This document shows, piece after piece, positions 45,127-56,790 of a stretch of 64,000 nucleotides of DNA. The number at the start of each line of letters is the position of its first letter. Position 1 is the first letter of the stretch. The stretch is from Aspergillus flavus. Lineage: Eukaryota > Ascomycota > Eurotiomycetes > Eurotiales > Aspergillaceae. The DNA lies in assembly GCF_009017415.1 (NCBI RefSeq), contig NC_092410.1:3906001-3970000 (forward strand), given 5' to 3'. The position numbers and the translations under genes are program-made. Below the pieces are notes generated by a model. The model saw only the letters and a program-made list of their open reading frames with translations, did no database searches and was not told the origin of the DNA.

Positions 45127-46924
45127 CAGAGGTCAGGGCCTTATGAGTCTACGAAAGTGAAAAGAGTTTGCCGAAAACCAGGCTTAAATGTAAAAGCCTA
45201 GGAAAGAGTGGAGCCATGCCCCTCTTCACAGGCGGACTTAATTTATGGACATCCTGGTTTAGTGTTTTTCTTGACTGTTGTCTCTGTCTGGCTGCTAGCG
45301 GAAGCGTCCGTACAGCAAGTGTCCCGTTAGGGCCAACAGAAGGATTCGACATTGGAGATCATGTCATGTTGACGACCGCGAATTGAAATCATTGCACAAA
45401 TGCTTCTTCCAATGTCACTGCTATTATACGCGACATCGACTTCTACACGAGTGCGGGGTCGGGGCTAAGTTAGTGTGATTAGATTCTTCATCATGCAGTA
45501 CCTGTTGCACTAACTGATATTGCTCTGGTAAGAAAAACTCCACCATATGCCTAGTTCCGCCCAATGAATTATCTATGAATTCCTCGATTCTCATGCCATG
45601 ACCGCTAAACGCTATGCGTTAGTTTCTCACTATACCATAACACTGTGAGGTAAGGAGCACAGCAAGCTTTAGTGGGCCACAGTAGGCGTTATCAATGTTC
45701 TCCCCGGGTATGTTTCTCATGGCATGATGTTGATAGTAATACGTTACGACCGGGGGCCTCGGTTATAGTAGCATACATAGTGGAGACACATGGGCCGAAT
45801 TAGCGAGGGATATCGTAGGGTCAAAAGGCAAGGTCCTGACATGCCCTGGTGGCGTTTTGCGGGTTATTGAGGATAGGCTATACTTCATGAAGGAGCCTAT
45901 GCAGAAGTCTAGATTGGCATCCCGTCTTTTCGCACGGCAACAGCGGCATTCTACGGTCTTACAGCACGGGATTAGGTAAAAGCAGCCCAGCCCTCGTATT
46001 TCGGCTGTTCTACAATCAAGGCTGGACGATGCACTACTATCCAAAAGGAATGGGATAGCTTGGCAAGGCAGAGATAATCTAATCAAATGATCAGATAAGA
46101 GACAGCCCCACATACTAGTCCCTCACCTGTTTTCGGACTAAATTTGTCCGAGAAGTTATCTGTCAGGTCCGGTTCATGCAACGATGGTGGGAAAAAGGAT
46201 TGTGGGTGGACTCGTTGGGTCCCTTGTGGCAAATGTATAAACACTGTTCTCCCAACAGCCGATCTGCCTTGCTGAGTGGATTGAGAGGAAAGTATAGAAT
46301 GAATAGTTTGCGCATGCTAATAACGAACCAAGCTACTTCGCGTGCTGTAGCTTGACAGTGAGCTTGGCGACGACGCTCTAGAACATGGTGAAAGTGGATA
46401 TGTACCCTTCTTTTGTTTTTGTGTGCAGACCGGGCTAATTATATATAGTACTAATTGAAGCTTAGTTAGAGCTGATTTTACATACTTTGAAGTAAAGAAT
46501 GACATGATCACTCGTCAAGTTCCGAGATTTGAGAGACAAATGTCTGTCCATGATTCCCTACTGTACAGAGCAACGGTTTGACAGAGAATGAACTGTACTG
46601 TCTGTCTAAGTATGGATAGAGGGCCAGAAAAATGCCTCAGGCATAAAGTTTGCAGCGTTTGCTATTATCGGCTATCGACGGGGACCAAGTGCGTAGTCCG
46701 TGGTGATTCTCGTCTTATGCAGCTGATGGACTGGTTCGCTCCCGTTACATTTTGTACATATACAGATCCGGAGCGGAACCCTGCTCGAATTCCTACTGAC
46801 TGACTATGCTTGAACCTATCAACATGATCGTGGGGCAATTCGCTTCTGAATGACAACGCTCGGCCTCCTTGGCGAGATCCAATCAACAGATCATATAGCC
46901 CTACCACCCATAGTATTCTTTGAA
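45127..46924. other. Gene-poor spacer
   Basis: 1.8 kb between the amino-acid transporter start and the 3' end of the small secreted protein. Short open frames (for example 45763-46113 minus and 46588-46803 plus) lack signal peptides or motifs and are not called. The left part should be the transporter promoter. Confidence 0.45.
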
Positions 46925-47350
46925 TTAAGCACTCGGGCACCCAATGTTAGACCGGTACTGTATGGTTCCCTCAACACTGGAGACGCCACCGACGAACCTC
47001 CATTTCTCCTTCTCTCCATCAGGCACAATGTTGACCTTAACACCACCGTCAACGCGTCGAATGGTAGCATCTCCGCTAAATTCGTTATTGGAGGCGCTGT
47101 CATAGCAGAATTCGTATGTCTTTCCTTTGTACTCAAGGTTATGGCAACCCCCGCTGCATCCCAAGTCGACAGCAGCATCACTCTTCTGGTTCTTGAAATC
47201 CGGGCTGTCACTCTCCCATATAACAGCTGTGCACCTGACGGAGTTGCCGCCACCCCAGCTTCCAAAATAATGGTCCGCAGTGAATCCGAAAGTACACCCC
47301 AAAGCTGTGGGAGCTATGGCAACAAGAAGGGAGAGGCTTGAAGCGCGCAT
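46925..47350 (-). CDS. Small secreted cysteine-rich protein
   Basis: A single exon of 141 residues. The first 18 residues (MRASSLSLLVAIAPTALG) form a signal peptide with a small-residue cleavage site before CTFGFTADHY. The mature part, about 123 residues, has six cysteines, enough for three disulfides, and short beta-like segments (TAVIWESD, YEFCYD, VKVNIVPDG, EKWRFVGG). There is no membrane anchor, GPI signal or enzymatic motif. I do not recognise the family. Proteins of this type in fungi include effector-like, antimicrobial-like and cell-wall proteins, and none can be chosen here. The gene is isolated between long spacers. The one-exon structure, signal peptide and even cysteine spacing make a chance frame unlikely. 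Confidence 0.75.
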   Translation of the reverse strand: MRASSLSLLVAIAPTALGCTFGFTADHYFGSWGGGNSVRCTAVIWESDSPDFKNQKSDAAVDLGCSGGCHNLEYKGKTYEFCYDSASNNEFSGDATIRRVDGGVKVNIVPDGEKEKWRFVGGVSSVEGTIQYRSNIGCPSA

Positions 47351-48934
47351 CTTGTAGGCTTTAGGATGTTCCGTTTACGTTTGGCCTAAACTCTCTGTCT
47401 CAAATTAGCTCAAGAACATCCTTACAATCGCTGTGAGCTCGAGAAAGTATATGTTGAATGAAGATGAACAGCGAAAGAGAAGAGGGTATAGAGAGAAACG
47501 GGGTCGAGAGACTTGCGTGGGATAGGCTTTTTGCTCCGTTGTGAACTCTCTTTCTCCGCTTTTGCGTCCGACGAATCGATGCCTTTACCTCTGGAAGAAC
47601 AGGAGTGAATCGAGATACTCCTCAGTCGAACCCGTGGGCATCTTCACGGTTTAAATAGTGTTGACCGCTGGGCACTATCATTGTATCCTTGTCCAAACTG
47701 TCAGACCCAACCCGAATACTTCCGTACTGTAATGCAGTTTAGCCATCGAGGATACAATGCACTACCATCTCGGTCTACCTACCGAAGAATCTGGGCAAGA
47801 AGCTGGTGCCCACGCCAAGTGAAGGATGTCTGAGAATACCTGGATAGTTCACTTGGCACAGTTGGCAATTGAGAAAAATACCTCATAGCGATGTGCTTTG
47901 GTCGTTACCTAGCCAAGGATGGGAGTAGGAACTAATTTCCAGTGTTGGGGAATAATATGAGAGACAGCTTCGGATGGGCTCACCTACTCCGTACATTCAC
48001 CTCACGAACTAGATCAGCAGGGGTCTAGCATTAGTTCAGTTAGACCATAATATCGGCGAATGAGAAGGATTCGATATATCGCCCAAGACTCAGGAACCCT
48101 TGCAGCGTTGTATCCGACATAGACTTCCGGGTTCCGCGATGCCATGCCCTGCAGCTGTGGGTTCACTCACTAGGTATTTCCCCCAGTGGCATTCGGAACA
48201 TCTTCCTGTTCAGTAAGTAGCTACGTCGACCCCTCGCTACTACTAAATATATCTTTCACAGGGGGTATGCCGATCAATAGACCGAGATGTATTAGGTATT
48301 CCGGGAACCGAACTGCACCCCCAAAGGAAACACCATACGGTTGTAAATAGCTATGACACACAAATTCGTAATTAGTTTTATAGACACCTCTGAGTGAAAG
48401 ACATCCGGGAGTCGAGCTTGCTAGAAAACCATACAGGCCAGTGAAGCATCGTCTACAATGTACAACTGATCTTCTTTTGTTTAGGGCTGTTACTTGTGGA
48501 ACGCAGAGATTGGCTCCTAGGCTCTCGAAAATATATCCATGGCATAATGACCGCGGCATGTATTCAGGGCCCCTTTATAGCGATGTGTGCAACAGTCAAC
48601 ACTCCTTCGTTGTTATTCTACAGACAGATGAATTCTACGGAAATGTAAAGGTTTGTCACATCAATCAAATGAAATTGACCATTGAGTATCGGTATCACAC
48701 TTGTGAAAAATCTATGGACATTATGCAAACAAACATATAGAGATATATATGAATGGATAATATAAAAATAATAATAACGATGGGGGTATGAGTAAGACAA
48801 TGAAAACCACTCGCGGATCATCCAGCGAAGTGGCCATGAAGCCACGACATCAGGCGTTCCGTCTCCAGGTTGGAACTCCTAAAGCAAACGGTCCGCCGGT
48901 TCACGGCTCTCGTCTGTTGCATAAAACAGCGAAT
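47351..48934. other. Intergenic spacer
   Basis: 1.58 kb containing the promoter of the small secreted protein gene on the left and the 3' side of the sugar transporter on the right. No supported gene was seen. Confidence 0.45.
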
Positions 48935-50563
48935 CTAATTAGCAGTCTGTTTTTCCTGGCTCTCGCCACTGCTGAGAGCAAGCTCAGCCTTCTCAGCGCC
49001 ATAGGCGACGGGCTGCGTCGACACATCCAAGCCCAGCTCGGTCGCCATCTGAGACATCTGTTCGGGGGTGAGCTTGGGCAGGGTGTCGGCGATCTGGTAA
49101 GCCCATTTGCCTTCCACGTGGGCCTTCGCAAAGATAATGTCAATCTCCTCCAGCGCACGGCCAGCAGTCTCACAGTAGAAAAACCAGGCGAAAGGAATGG
49201 CGGTGAAGTTGACCAGGGCAAAGAAGAGGTAAATACCCCAGGGACTGGCATTGGAAAAGACAGGCGTGAACATGACGACGGCAAAGTTGCAAATCCAGTT
49301 GGTGCAAGTGGAGGCAGAGGCAGCCATAGTACGGGTACGGAGCGGGTTGATCTCGGGAGGGTAGATCCAGGGCAAGGGGAGAGTCGTGAAGGCGAAAAAG
49401 ACAATGAAGAGGAAGATACCAACGGCAGCACCTTTGGCGTTCTCCGAGGTGTCCTTGATCAGGCAGCCCATAGTAATAATGAAACTGAGACCCTGACCCG
49501 CAAAACCAATCAAGAACAGCTTGCGACGACCGACCTTCTCAATCATAAAGAAAGAAGGAATAGTAGCAAGGGCGTAGACGGTAGCAAAGACACCACCCAT
49601 AATCAAAGAGAGACGTTTCTCCAAGTGCAGGTTGTTCTCGAACAACAGGGTAGAGTAGTAGATAGCGGCGTTGCATCCAGTGAATTGTTGGAAGAACTGG
49701 CCAGAGCAACCAATCATCATACGCTGGAACTCTTGGGTCTTGCCAAAGGTAAAGAGTGTTTTCCAACCGGCCTTGCTATCCTCGGTAGCAGCAAGGTCAG
49801 CCTTCATCAGGTTGAAATCGGCGAGCACCTCCTCCGAATCGGCAGGAAGATCGCTAAGAGCACCGAGCACCTCGCAAGCTTCCTTATCATATCCCCGCAT
49901 AACAAACCATCGAGGAGACTCGGGCAGCATAAGAGCGCCGGCAGTCACGAAGACGGCAAAGAGAATCTGGAAGGCCACGGGGAACCGCCACTGAACCGAG
50001 GAATCCACATATGAGAGACCGAAATCAATCCAGTAGGCGACAAACGTGCCAACGGCGATAATGGCACCTTCGAAACAGACAAGGAAACCACGGTTATGGG
50101 CCTTAGAACATTCCGACTGCCAAACTGGAATCGTAGCAGTATCCATACCGTTTCCAAGACCTGAAATCACACGACCAATAACGAATTGGCCCAGACCCCA
50201 GTGAGGACCGAAAGAAACGGTGGAGATCAAGGCACCGACAGCCATAATAATACCACCAGCCACTAGCAAAGGTGTACGACCAATCCGCTCACCGAACATC
50301 ATGGTGAAAATGGCACCGAAGAAACATCCAAGTTCATAGCAAGCCGTGACCGCACCTTGGAGGACCGAGACATGTTGTGAGTAGGCAGCGGTGGCGTCCT
50401 CGGGGATGTATAGCGGTTTGAACTCTTTCGTAAACTCAGTACCGGCGATAATACCGGACATCAGACCCTGATCGTAACCGAAGAGCGAGAACCCGAGGAC
50501 GGCAGTGACGGTGATGGCTAAACGGAGCTTTCGGCCCCGAAAGCCACAGGTGGTTGTCCACAT
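48935..50563 (-). CDS. MFS sugar porter (hexose-type transporter)
   Basis: An intron-less frame of 542 residues with twelve predicted membrane segments. Sugar-porter signatures in order are GYDQGLMSGII in helix 1, ERIGRTPLL after helix 2, IGRVISGLGNGMDTATIPVWQSE (sugar transport signature), PESPRWFVMRGYDKEA before the central loop, QQFTGCNAAIYYSTLLF in helix 7, EKVGRRK after helix 8, PWIYPPEINPLRTR, and FAWFFYCETAGRALEEID after helix 12. The C-terminal tail is about 55 residues and polar. This is a standard fungal monosaccharide importer or sensor at the plasma membrane. The exact sugar is not readable. No intron and strongly biased codon use (many C-ending codons) suggest high expression. 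A long upstream region without genes may carry carbon-source control. Confidence 0.95.
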   Translation of the reverse strand: MWTTTCGFRGRKLRLAITVTAVLGFSLFGYDQGLMSGIIAGTEFTKEFKPLYIPEDATAAYSQHVSVLQGAVTACYELGCFFGAIFTMMFGERIGRTPLLVAGGIIMAVGALISTVSFGPHWGLGQFVIGRVISGLGNGMDTATIPVWQSECSKAHNRGFLVCFEGAIIAVGTFVAYWIDFGLSYVDSSVQWRFPVAFQILFAVFVTAGALMLPESPRWFVMRGYDKEACEVLGALSDLPADSEEVLADFNLMKADLAATEDSKAGWKTLFTFGKTQEFQRMMIGCSGQFFQQFTGCNAAIYYSTLLFENNLHLEKRLSLIMGGVFATVYALATIPSFFMIEKVGRRKLFLIGFAGQGLSFIITMGCLIKDTSENAKGAAVGIFLFIVFFAFTTLPLPWIYPPEINPLRTRTMAASASTCTNWICNFAVVMFTPVFSNASPWGIYLFFALVNFTAIPFAWFFYCETAGRALEEIDIIFAKAHVEGKWAYQIADTLPKLTPEQMSQMATELGLDVSTQPVAYGAEKAELALSSGESQEKQTAN

Positions 50564-53500
50564 GTTTGACTGTGTGTCTCGACTGTACCTATCCTACAAT
50601 CTGTGGATATCAGGCGAGAGGGAGAGGGGGGAGGAAATCAAGACAAGCACCAGGACGAGGACAAAGTCATTCCTGAGAATTATATCTGGAGCCCAAATTT
50701 GGGATCGCCGGGATTTATCTACTTCTTAGGCGTCCGACGTCTGAATTAGCCAAGAGAAAAAAGTCTTCAGATGACGCTGAAGGGTTGGCATTACGGGCAT
50801 GTTTCGCGAGCCGCCCAGAGAGCCAAGGACCCAATAAGGCTTCGCCAAAGGCTTAGCGTTACCCTCCAGGCTCAGGGGCCATGCGGAGAGGTCAAGTAGG
50901 ATTGCCGAATCAGAACAATGCGGAGGGCTCGAAAGATGGGGTTCCCCATGGTGAAATTTTCGCCCGCACCCGGAAATGGCGCCAGCAAAAGAGAAAGTTG
51001 GCCGAATCTGACTCCACCACATGTGCTTTCGCGTTTCCACATGGGGAGTCGGATCGGACCGGTCGCAGTGATGCCTACTGGCTTGAAAGGCACCACTACC
51101 TGGTTCCTCTTATGAGCCCGTCTGCCTCATGCCGCCAAAGTCAGAGTCCGGTTGGTTCAAACCCTATGGACACGGGTGGATCAGTGCCGTAAGCGGCGGA
51201 GGATCATCTATACTGTTGCTCCAAAAGGAATCATACCCGACCATCCTTTCCACGGGCAAATTCGGGGGGTTTCGTGGGTCAGGGTATGAATTTTCCTCTT
51301 TCTCTCTCCAGTAGGAGTGCGCCTTTTCCGCCTGAAATCCTTGGCTCCTGCAATGAAAAGGCCACCGATGCTTACGGAGTGCGGCCGATACGAGTATTCT
51401 TGTCTCCAGTATCCTTTGTGTCTTTCCCTTACTTTTACGTTCCCCTACTCGCTTTTCCCTCCGAACCTACACGGGAAGGCCGTCAGCCGGGTTGCCACAC
51501 CGAAGGGATGCCGTATATTGGAGCGAAACGGTGTGGAATGTGCCAAACGTCTGGGGGAAATCACTTTTCTCCGCTTCGGAGTTGATTGTCAAAGATGGGG
51601 GCAACATCAGCCACCTACATCATCACATGCTATAATTTCTAGTTGTTATATAGGCGAACCCCAGACCCCATGAATCCTATACGGGCTCCGGGGGTGTTGG
51701 CTAACTTGGCTGAGCCTTACGAAATTTCGACACCTTCCCTCTTTGTCGTCTTACTGCCTCGGGAGTCGGAAGACCTGCGTTTCCAGCTAAGCCTTCTTGG
51801 CCGAGGGACAAGCCTATTTGCCAATAATTGCCAATATTTTGCTCCACCTGACTGCTTTGGGAGTGGATCATCGTAGCAAATTAATGTAACCCTAATGTAA
51901 AATTCTGCCCGCGCGGTGTGCCCACCGACCAATGACCGAGCCGTCGTCACGAGCTTTTCTCCATGGACGGCAGAGTTTTTCCTTCGGTTTGCTTTCTTTT
52001 GCTTGGTTTTTGCTTGGTTTTTTCTTCGCATTGCTTTTGTTTTTCTTGTTTTTGCTTCTTTTTGGCTTTTTTCTTTTTCTTTTTTTTTTTTCCTTGGGTG
52101 TCATTTTGCCTGCTCTCACGTGTTACGGCCGGCGCTCTGACTAATCGTCATGCCAGAATCCTTTCGGTTGCAAGCGTCTTGCCCTTCATGGTATCCCATT
52201 CCGGTCAACTCGTGGCAAATTTCTCGCTGCAAACGGTCGTTCGCCAAAATTTTAGGCGCGTGTAGGTCTGTGCCTGATCTGGAGGCCCTGTGCTGCCGAG
52301 AGATCGGTTAAATCGACGACGAGGAAGGTAGACCAGAGGGTAATAATACTCCAGGAGATGATCATCTCTTTCCACCTACGTAATATATATATATATCACT
52401 ACAGGCAAAGTCTGTGCTCAATGGTAGGAGCATGGAGATCGTAGGGGAAAACTTCCAAAATTAATTATACGGTGACAAAGAGATCTATCCAGCCGAGCGA
52501 TCGTTTGCTGGACCTGATTTGTTTAAAAATAATCCGATCCTCTTTGACGTACGATCATAGGACCATATCTACTATCTCGAGCTCTGTAAACCGCCGATCT
52601 GCCCCCATATAGAAGTCCAGGAGACATCCAACGGCTTTTACTCACGTGGTGACTACGTCAACTGTCAAAATCCAGCGGCGCTTCAGGCTTTTTGGTCCCG
52701 TAATCGTAGGTTCGGATCAGCACTCTGACACAGTAGGCTCTCGGACTTGCTGCCCAGTGCAAGGCCTGTTCTCTTCTTGGCCCTGCAGATTAAAAGGACC
52801 GTCGGGATGATCGCAGAGAAGGCAGATTACGGAAAAGTATCCCCATTCGGCGGCGTAAGACCATGGGGGCCGGGTATTATCCCCATCACGTTAATTCGGA
52901 TCGGCGCCTTGCTCGAGGTATCCAATATCGCCTGGGTTGCCCCCCAAGGTGACAAACGCCCGGGACTGGTTCATACAATGTGGACCAGCCCCGTTTTCCA
53001 GTAAATGCCTGACGCACAGCTTCCCGATCATATCGAGCTGGCCACGTGAGTGGGGTTCGAACTTTGAACGATATGATGTTGGCTTCCCTTGACGCCCTGC
53101 AGCCTGCAGGTCATGTTTGAGTTCTCATAGGTAGACCACCGTCAGATATCCTGACGTGGTTCGCCCGCGAAATCGGAGATTTGTCCCCAGTTTTAATCTC
53201 TACGGAGTATGGTCGGCATCGACTTTTGGCCGAAGGGGACGTGCGAACTTGGGATAAGTCCATCCGCGTCATGTCGCAGTAGTAACCGAGTCAGTCCAAC
53301 ATGATCGCGTTTGGATGGTCATGCTAAAGGGGAAGGTGCCCCTGGGTCTCATTCCTCAATCTCCATAAACGCTTTCCGTGAGTGACAATGGAACCGGCTT
53401 CTATTCGACGTGCCCTGTCGATGAGACCCATTAATATCGGTTGGTCCCTCATGGCTCCACGGAGGCAACGAACCATACGGTGCTTTGCTGCGGTGGAAAA

Positions 53501-54955
53501 TGCCTTAGCCCGGTCGTTCAGAAAGCGGAAATCAGCTGGAGACAGTATCGACCCGCATAGTTTGAGAGTGGGTCGTCTTTCTAACTTATTGGGACGTTTC
53601 CGACGTGACTGGTCCTCACATTCGGCGTGAACTTCTAAGGCGCCATATACCAATATCGGAAAATAAGATCGGATAACAATCCTCTTGGACGGTAGAATGC
53701 ACCAACCACGGCTACGGTCACGGTTCGGAATCAGATTTCTATGACCAACGCAGTGTACGGAAAGATTTTTTTTGTCAAGGTTTTCAAATCCCTCTTGAGT
53801 GCAAGAGTATTCTGCCACTCAAGGGTGTAAGGGGAATTGGTTGTAGAGAATCCACGCCAAAGTTTACATTGCTAGCGCCTTGTAGCCGTTAGCTCAGCCT
53901 TCAGGTTTGCTTGGTATATCCGCATGTATCTGAACTTACGCGTGGAATGCGTGTTAAAGCGTTACACTTCATGGACCGGCTAAAAGTAGGCATGAATCTG
54001 TGCATAGTGGACACTGAAGATGAGATGCGAAGAAGAAAATACTTGATGACTATGTTAAGCGAAGCCGACCGGTATCGATGATTGCTGGTTCAGCATATAA
54101 CACACGGAATAAGGAACCCGATCGGTATTACTGGTTGCACAGTAAGTCCTCGGGCAGTTGCCAGTACGGAGTACATTGTCGTGAGGTTAAGGGTTGAGTT
54201 GTAATTCCTTGACCCTCTTCGACGAGTTAAGGGCAATCATACGATCAAAATAGGAAAATTGACACCTAAGGCAGAAAGGTACGGATGTAGGTTATTCCGG
54301 ACAGAGCAAGAGGACGCGTCACACAGATATCGCGACGATGTGTTCCTATGCCACGCATTCTACGCTCCGTGAGAGCTGGGGTCAAGTTCATGATATTGGT
54401 AATCTTCATACCATTCCACAAGCTGGTAGCTTAGTGGACTGAATGGCCAACGAGACCCCTTCAGAGGATAGCCAGCTGAAGCAGCTCATGCGCTGATTGT
54501 AGAAAAACCACCAAAACTCCTTCCAACTGGTAGAAATATATATGGTTTGATCAACTGATGCTACGGCTCCTCCACTGTAACTTAACCCCGGTCAAGGAAT
54601 ACCTCAGCACCCGCTGTTCTCCTCAATGTCTTCACACCTCGTACATCCAAATCAAAAGCCAGATTTGCAGTTGGTGAGAAAAATTGGACGATAAGCTTGG
54701 GGGCGTACTGGATCATATATACTTACAAACCGGAGTTGTATCACACTGATGGTTTCTCGGGCAAATCTTTCCAGTGGGCATCCGATTATAACCACCTGAT
54801 TGGCCCTTATAATCTAATTAAGATGCTTTTAAGTGTCTAGGTTAGTATATCGGGATAATCCCTGATCGGCTTAGGGAGGCGCATACCCAGTCTATTGGAT
54901 CTACATATGTCTGTTTTGGAGGTTCTAAGTCCTGTCTGTCCCGGAGATCGTCCAG
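50564..54955. other. Large gene-poor region upstream of the sugar transporter
   Basis: About 4.4 kb without a supported gene on either strand. The first 1-1.3 kb is the likely promoter of the leftward sugar transporter and contains a few SYGGRG (CreA-type) matches, for example CTGGGG near 51552. Such short sites occur by chance. A pyrimidine-rich tract lies at 51985-52095 (repeated TTTTGCTTGG-like units). Open frames of 60-165 codons are overlapping and show no domain features. Confidence 0.5.
51985..52095. repeat. T-rich low-complexity tract
   Basis: A pyrimidine-rich stretch with repeated TTTTGCTTGG/TTTTTCTT-type units and a 10+ T run. It produces phenylalanine- or lysine-rich spurious frames on both strands. 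It could be a long T-tract promoter element or simple-sequence expansion. Confidence 0.75.
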
Positions 54956-55474
54956 GTGGTCGGCCCACTCTTTAGCTCTCTTTCATGTCTCCTTCACGTC
55001 AAGTCAGTTCATCCAACTACGTCCGAATTGAGTGACATCCGCCGGTTGAACCAGCTGGCCATGGCGGAACGCAACTATCACCAGCATACGTCTTTGTTGA
55101 GTATCATTGAGGCCACTGGGGTCGACAATCACCAGCTATTGAATACATGTCTGACGGTGCAACCAGCCATGATGGCCATGACAAGGAACCAAAAGAGTTC
55201 GACTCCAACTTCTCAAGTCGCACGAACCTACAGAGATAGGACTCCCAGATCAAGTCAATGAGTTATGCGCAGTATGGCTGACGAATTGCAAGATGTAGTC
55301 GCAATCGTGGTTCTTTCTCCTTCGGATTATGAGCTCCGCGTCCGCTACTGGGATGACTTCTTCCCTGAGCGCGAAGCCCTCGATTTGCTTGAACAGTTCT
55401 GTGATTTTACAAGTAAGCTTGCGACGGCTGTGGGTTCTACGGAGCTAAGGGTCAGGGAGAAGCTTCTTGCATAG
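54956..55474 (+). pseudogene. Decayed fragment of an NRPS condensation domain
   Basis: Two adjacent open frames (54956-55261 and 55265-55474) together read like the late part of a fungal NRPS condensation domain. The first has an IRRLNQLAMAERNYHQHTSLLSII segment and then LLNTCLTVQP, matching the region before and at the Q/N-L/F-x-x-QP strand of C domains. The second has a VVAIVVLSPSDYELRVRYWDDFF segment and a helix ALDLLEQFCDFTSKLA, matching the following core strand and final helix. The frames are separated by a stop (TGA at 55259-55261). No adenylation or carrier domain is visible nearby, and the catalytic HHxxxDG region is missing. The piece is therefore a relic, not a working synthetase. 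The assignment rests on pattern similarity and would need a profile search to settle. Confidence 0.5.
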
Positions 55475-56790
55475 TTAAACACCACCCATCAGGCGTCGCT
55501 TCCGTTTTATCAAACTCATACAATAAGTATACTCACTACGGTGTTTATAGAAAAATATGGCGAATGAGAGGATTTTCTTTCACTTGATCGGGAGGTCAAT
55601 CCGGCCGTGAAACTCTGAAGAGTACTACTACCAGTACTTTAATGTTGTTGATTCAAAAAGCTAGGCCAGTTTTACCACCTCAAGACTCAATACTGGGAGG
55701 CCAACTTTCAACGGTCAACTACTTCGCTCCGTAGCCAGGCTTTAACCACTGAAACCATCCCACTGCTGCTCCACTCGACCCCGGATTTACTTATAGACTT
55801 CATCGGCAGAGCCGATGTCATCGGTAAGCTGCCGAGGACCGTTTAATTGGAGCATACCCTTATTAAGTCGGGAGCTATCCGAGCCATCGGTAGGCCCCGA
55901 AAGCCTCCTCAATGGCCCCAGTTTTGGTTTGTCAGGCACAATCTATTCTTTAAAAGAAGGATTCAGAATCCTAGAAAAGGATTTTATACCTCGGAAACCG
56001 TATTATATACAAGGCGACTGATTGCTACCCAGAATTTTGGGTATTGCCTCAGTCATAGGGTAGATAAAACCTGGTTGACAATGAATATTTATCAAGCAAA
56101 CATATATAGCAGAGCTCTAAACTCAACCCAAGCTCTATACTTGTAAGGTTAGGGTAGAATAGTAGTACAGGCATAAGAGTGATCAGATGATGCATACTAG
56201 TGATCATCTGTCGGGTGTTCAGCCCGTATCTCACTTTCCTTCCTCTGAAACATAGCCTCGCAGAGGTCTAGGGTCATAGTACTCTCGATCCTACACCAAT
56301 TCTGTGGGATTCACTGTGGGCTAAACCAAAAGCAATTAGCTGCTGGACAGACACTCCGGATTATCCAGTCCTTAAAGCTCTTCAGGACGAATTTGGACGA
56401 ACACTGTCGATCATGCAGCCCCCTATGCACTCATTGGTGTATTCTAAACCGCTTGGACAACAGTGGATATATTAAAGCCCGGATACGACGTTGGGAAAAC
56501 GTGTGATTATCCAGGGGTAGTCTCACCATGAACCATAAAAGTGGATATTTTCACGGAAAAGCCAATGATATGGCTTCAGGGATGCTTACTGCAGAGTAGT
56601 AACGGGGCGTCTATAGGATTTGGGGCCGTTATTTGTGTCAATTGTAAAAATAGTTAGTCATGCTGAAATCAAGATAGCAATGCCCAGGTATAAAAGGGTC
56701 AACTACTTCGAACATAAATCAAGATATCAGAGGATTTCCGTCTTCAATAACAAACAGTCAATAATTGATAATTTATCAACTTCATCAAAG
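55475..56790. other. Intergenic spacer with chitosanase promoter
   Basis: 1.3 kb, AT-rich. The right end is the promoter of the chitosanase gene. A perfect 7-bp inverted repeat (CATCGGC-AGA-GCCGATG) lies at 55801-55817. No gene was recognised. Confidence 0.5.
56689..56696 (+). promoter_or_regulatory. TATA box of the chitosanase gene
   Basis: TATAAAAG lies 102 bp before the start codon of the chitosanase gene, a normal position for a fungal core promoter. Confidence 0.55.

Noticed and set aside
45763..46113. A 116-codon minus-strand open frame with several cysteines
   Set aside because: Cysteine spacing does not fit a known zinc motif and there is no homologous-looking core.
46588..46803. 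A cysteine-containing 71-codon open frame
   Set aside because: No signal peptide or zinc-cluster spacing, and it overlaps an antisense frame of similar length.
53324..53818. A 164-codon open frame on the minus strand
   Set aside because: No domain, signal peptide or membrane segment, irregular composition, and no splice partner. Treated as chance.
55801..55817. Perfect inverted repeat CATCGGC-AGA-GCCGATG
   Set aside because: A single 7-bp palindrome is expected by chance in this length of DNA. There is no adjacent gene end or known binding-site pattern to give it a role.
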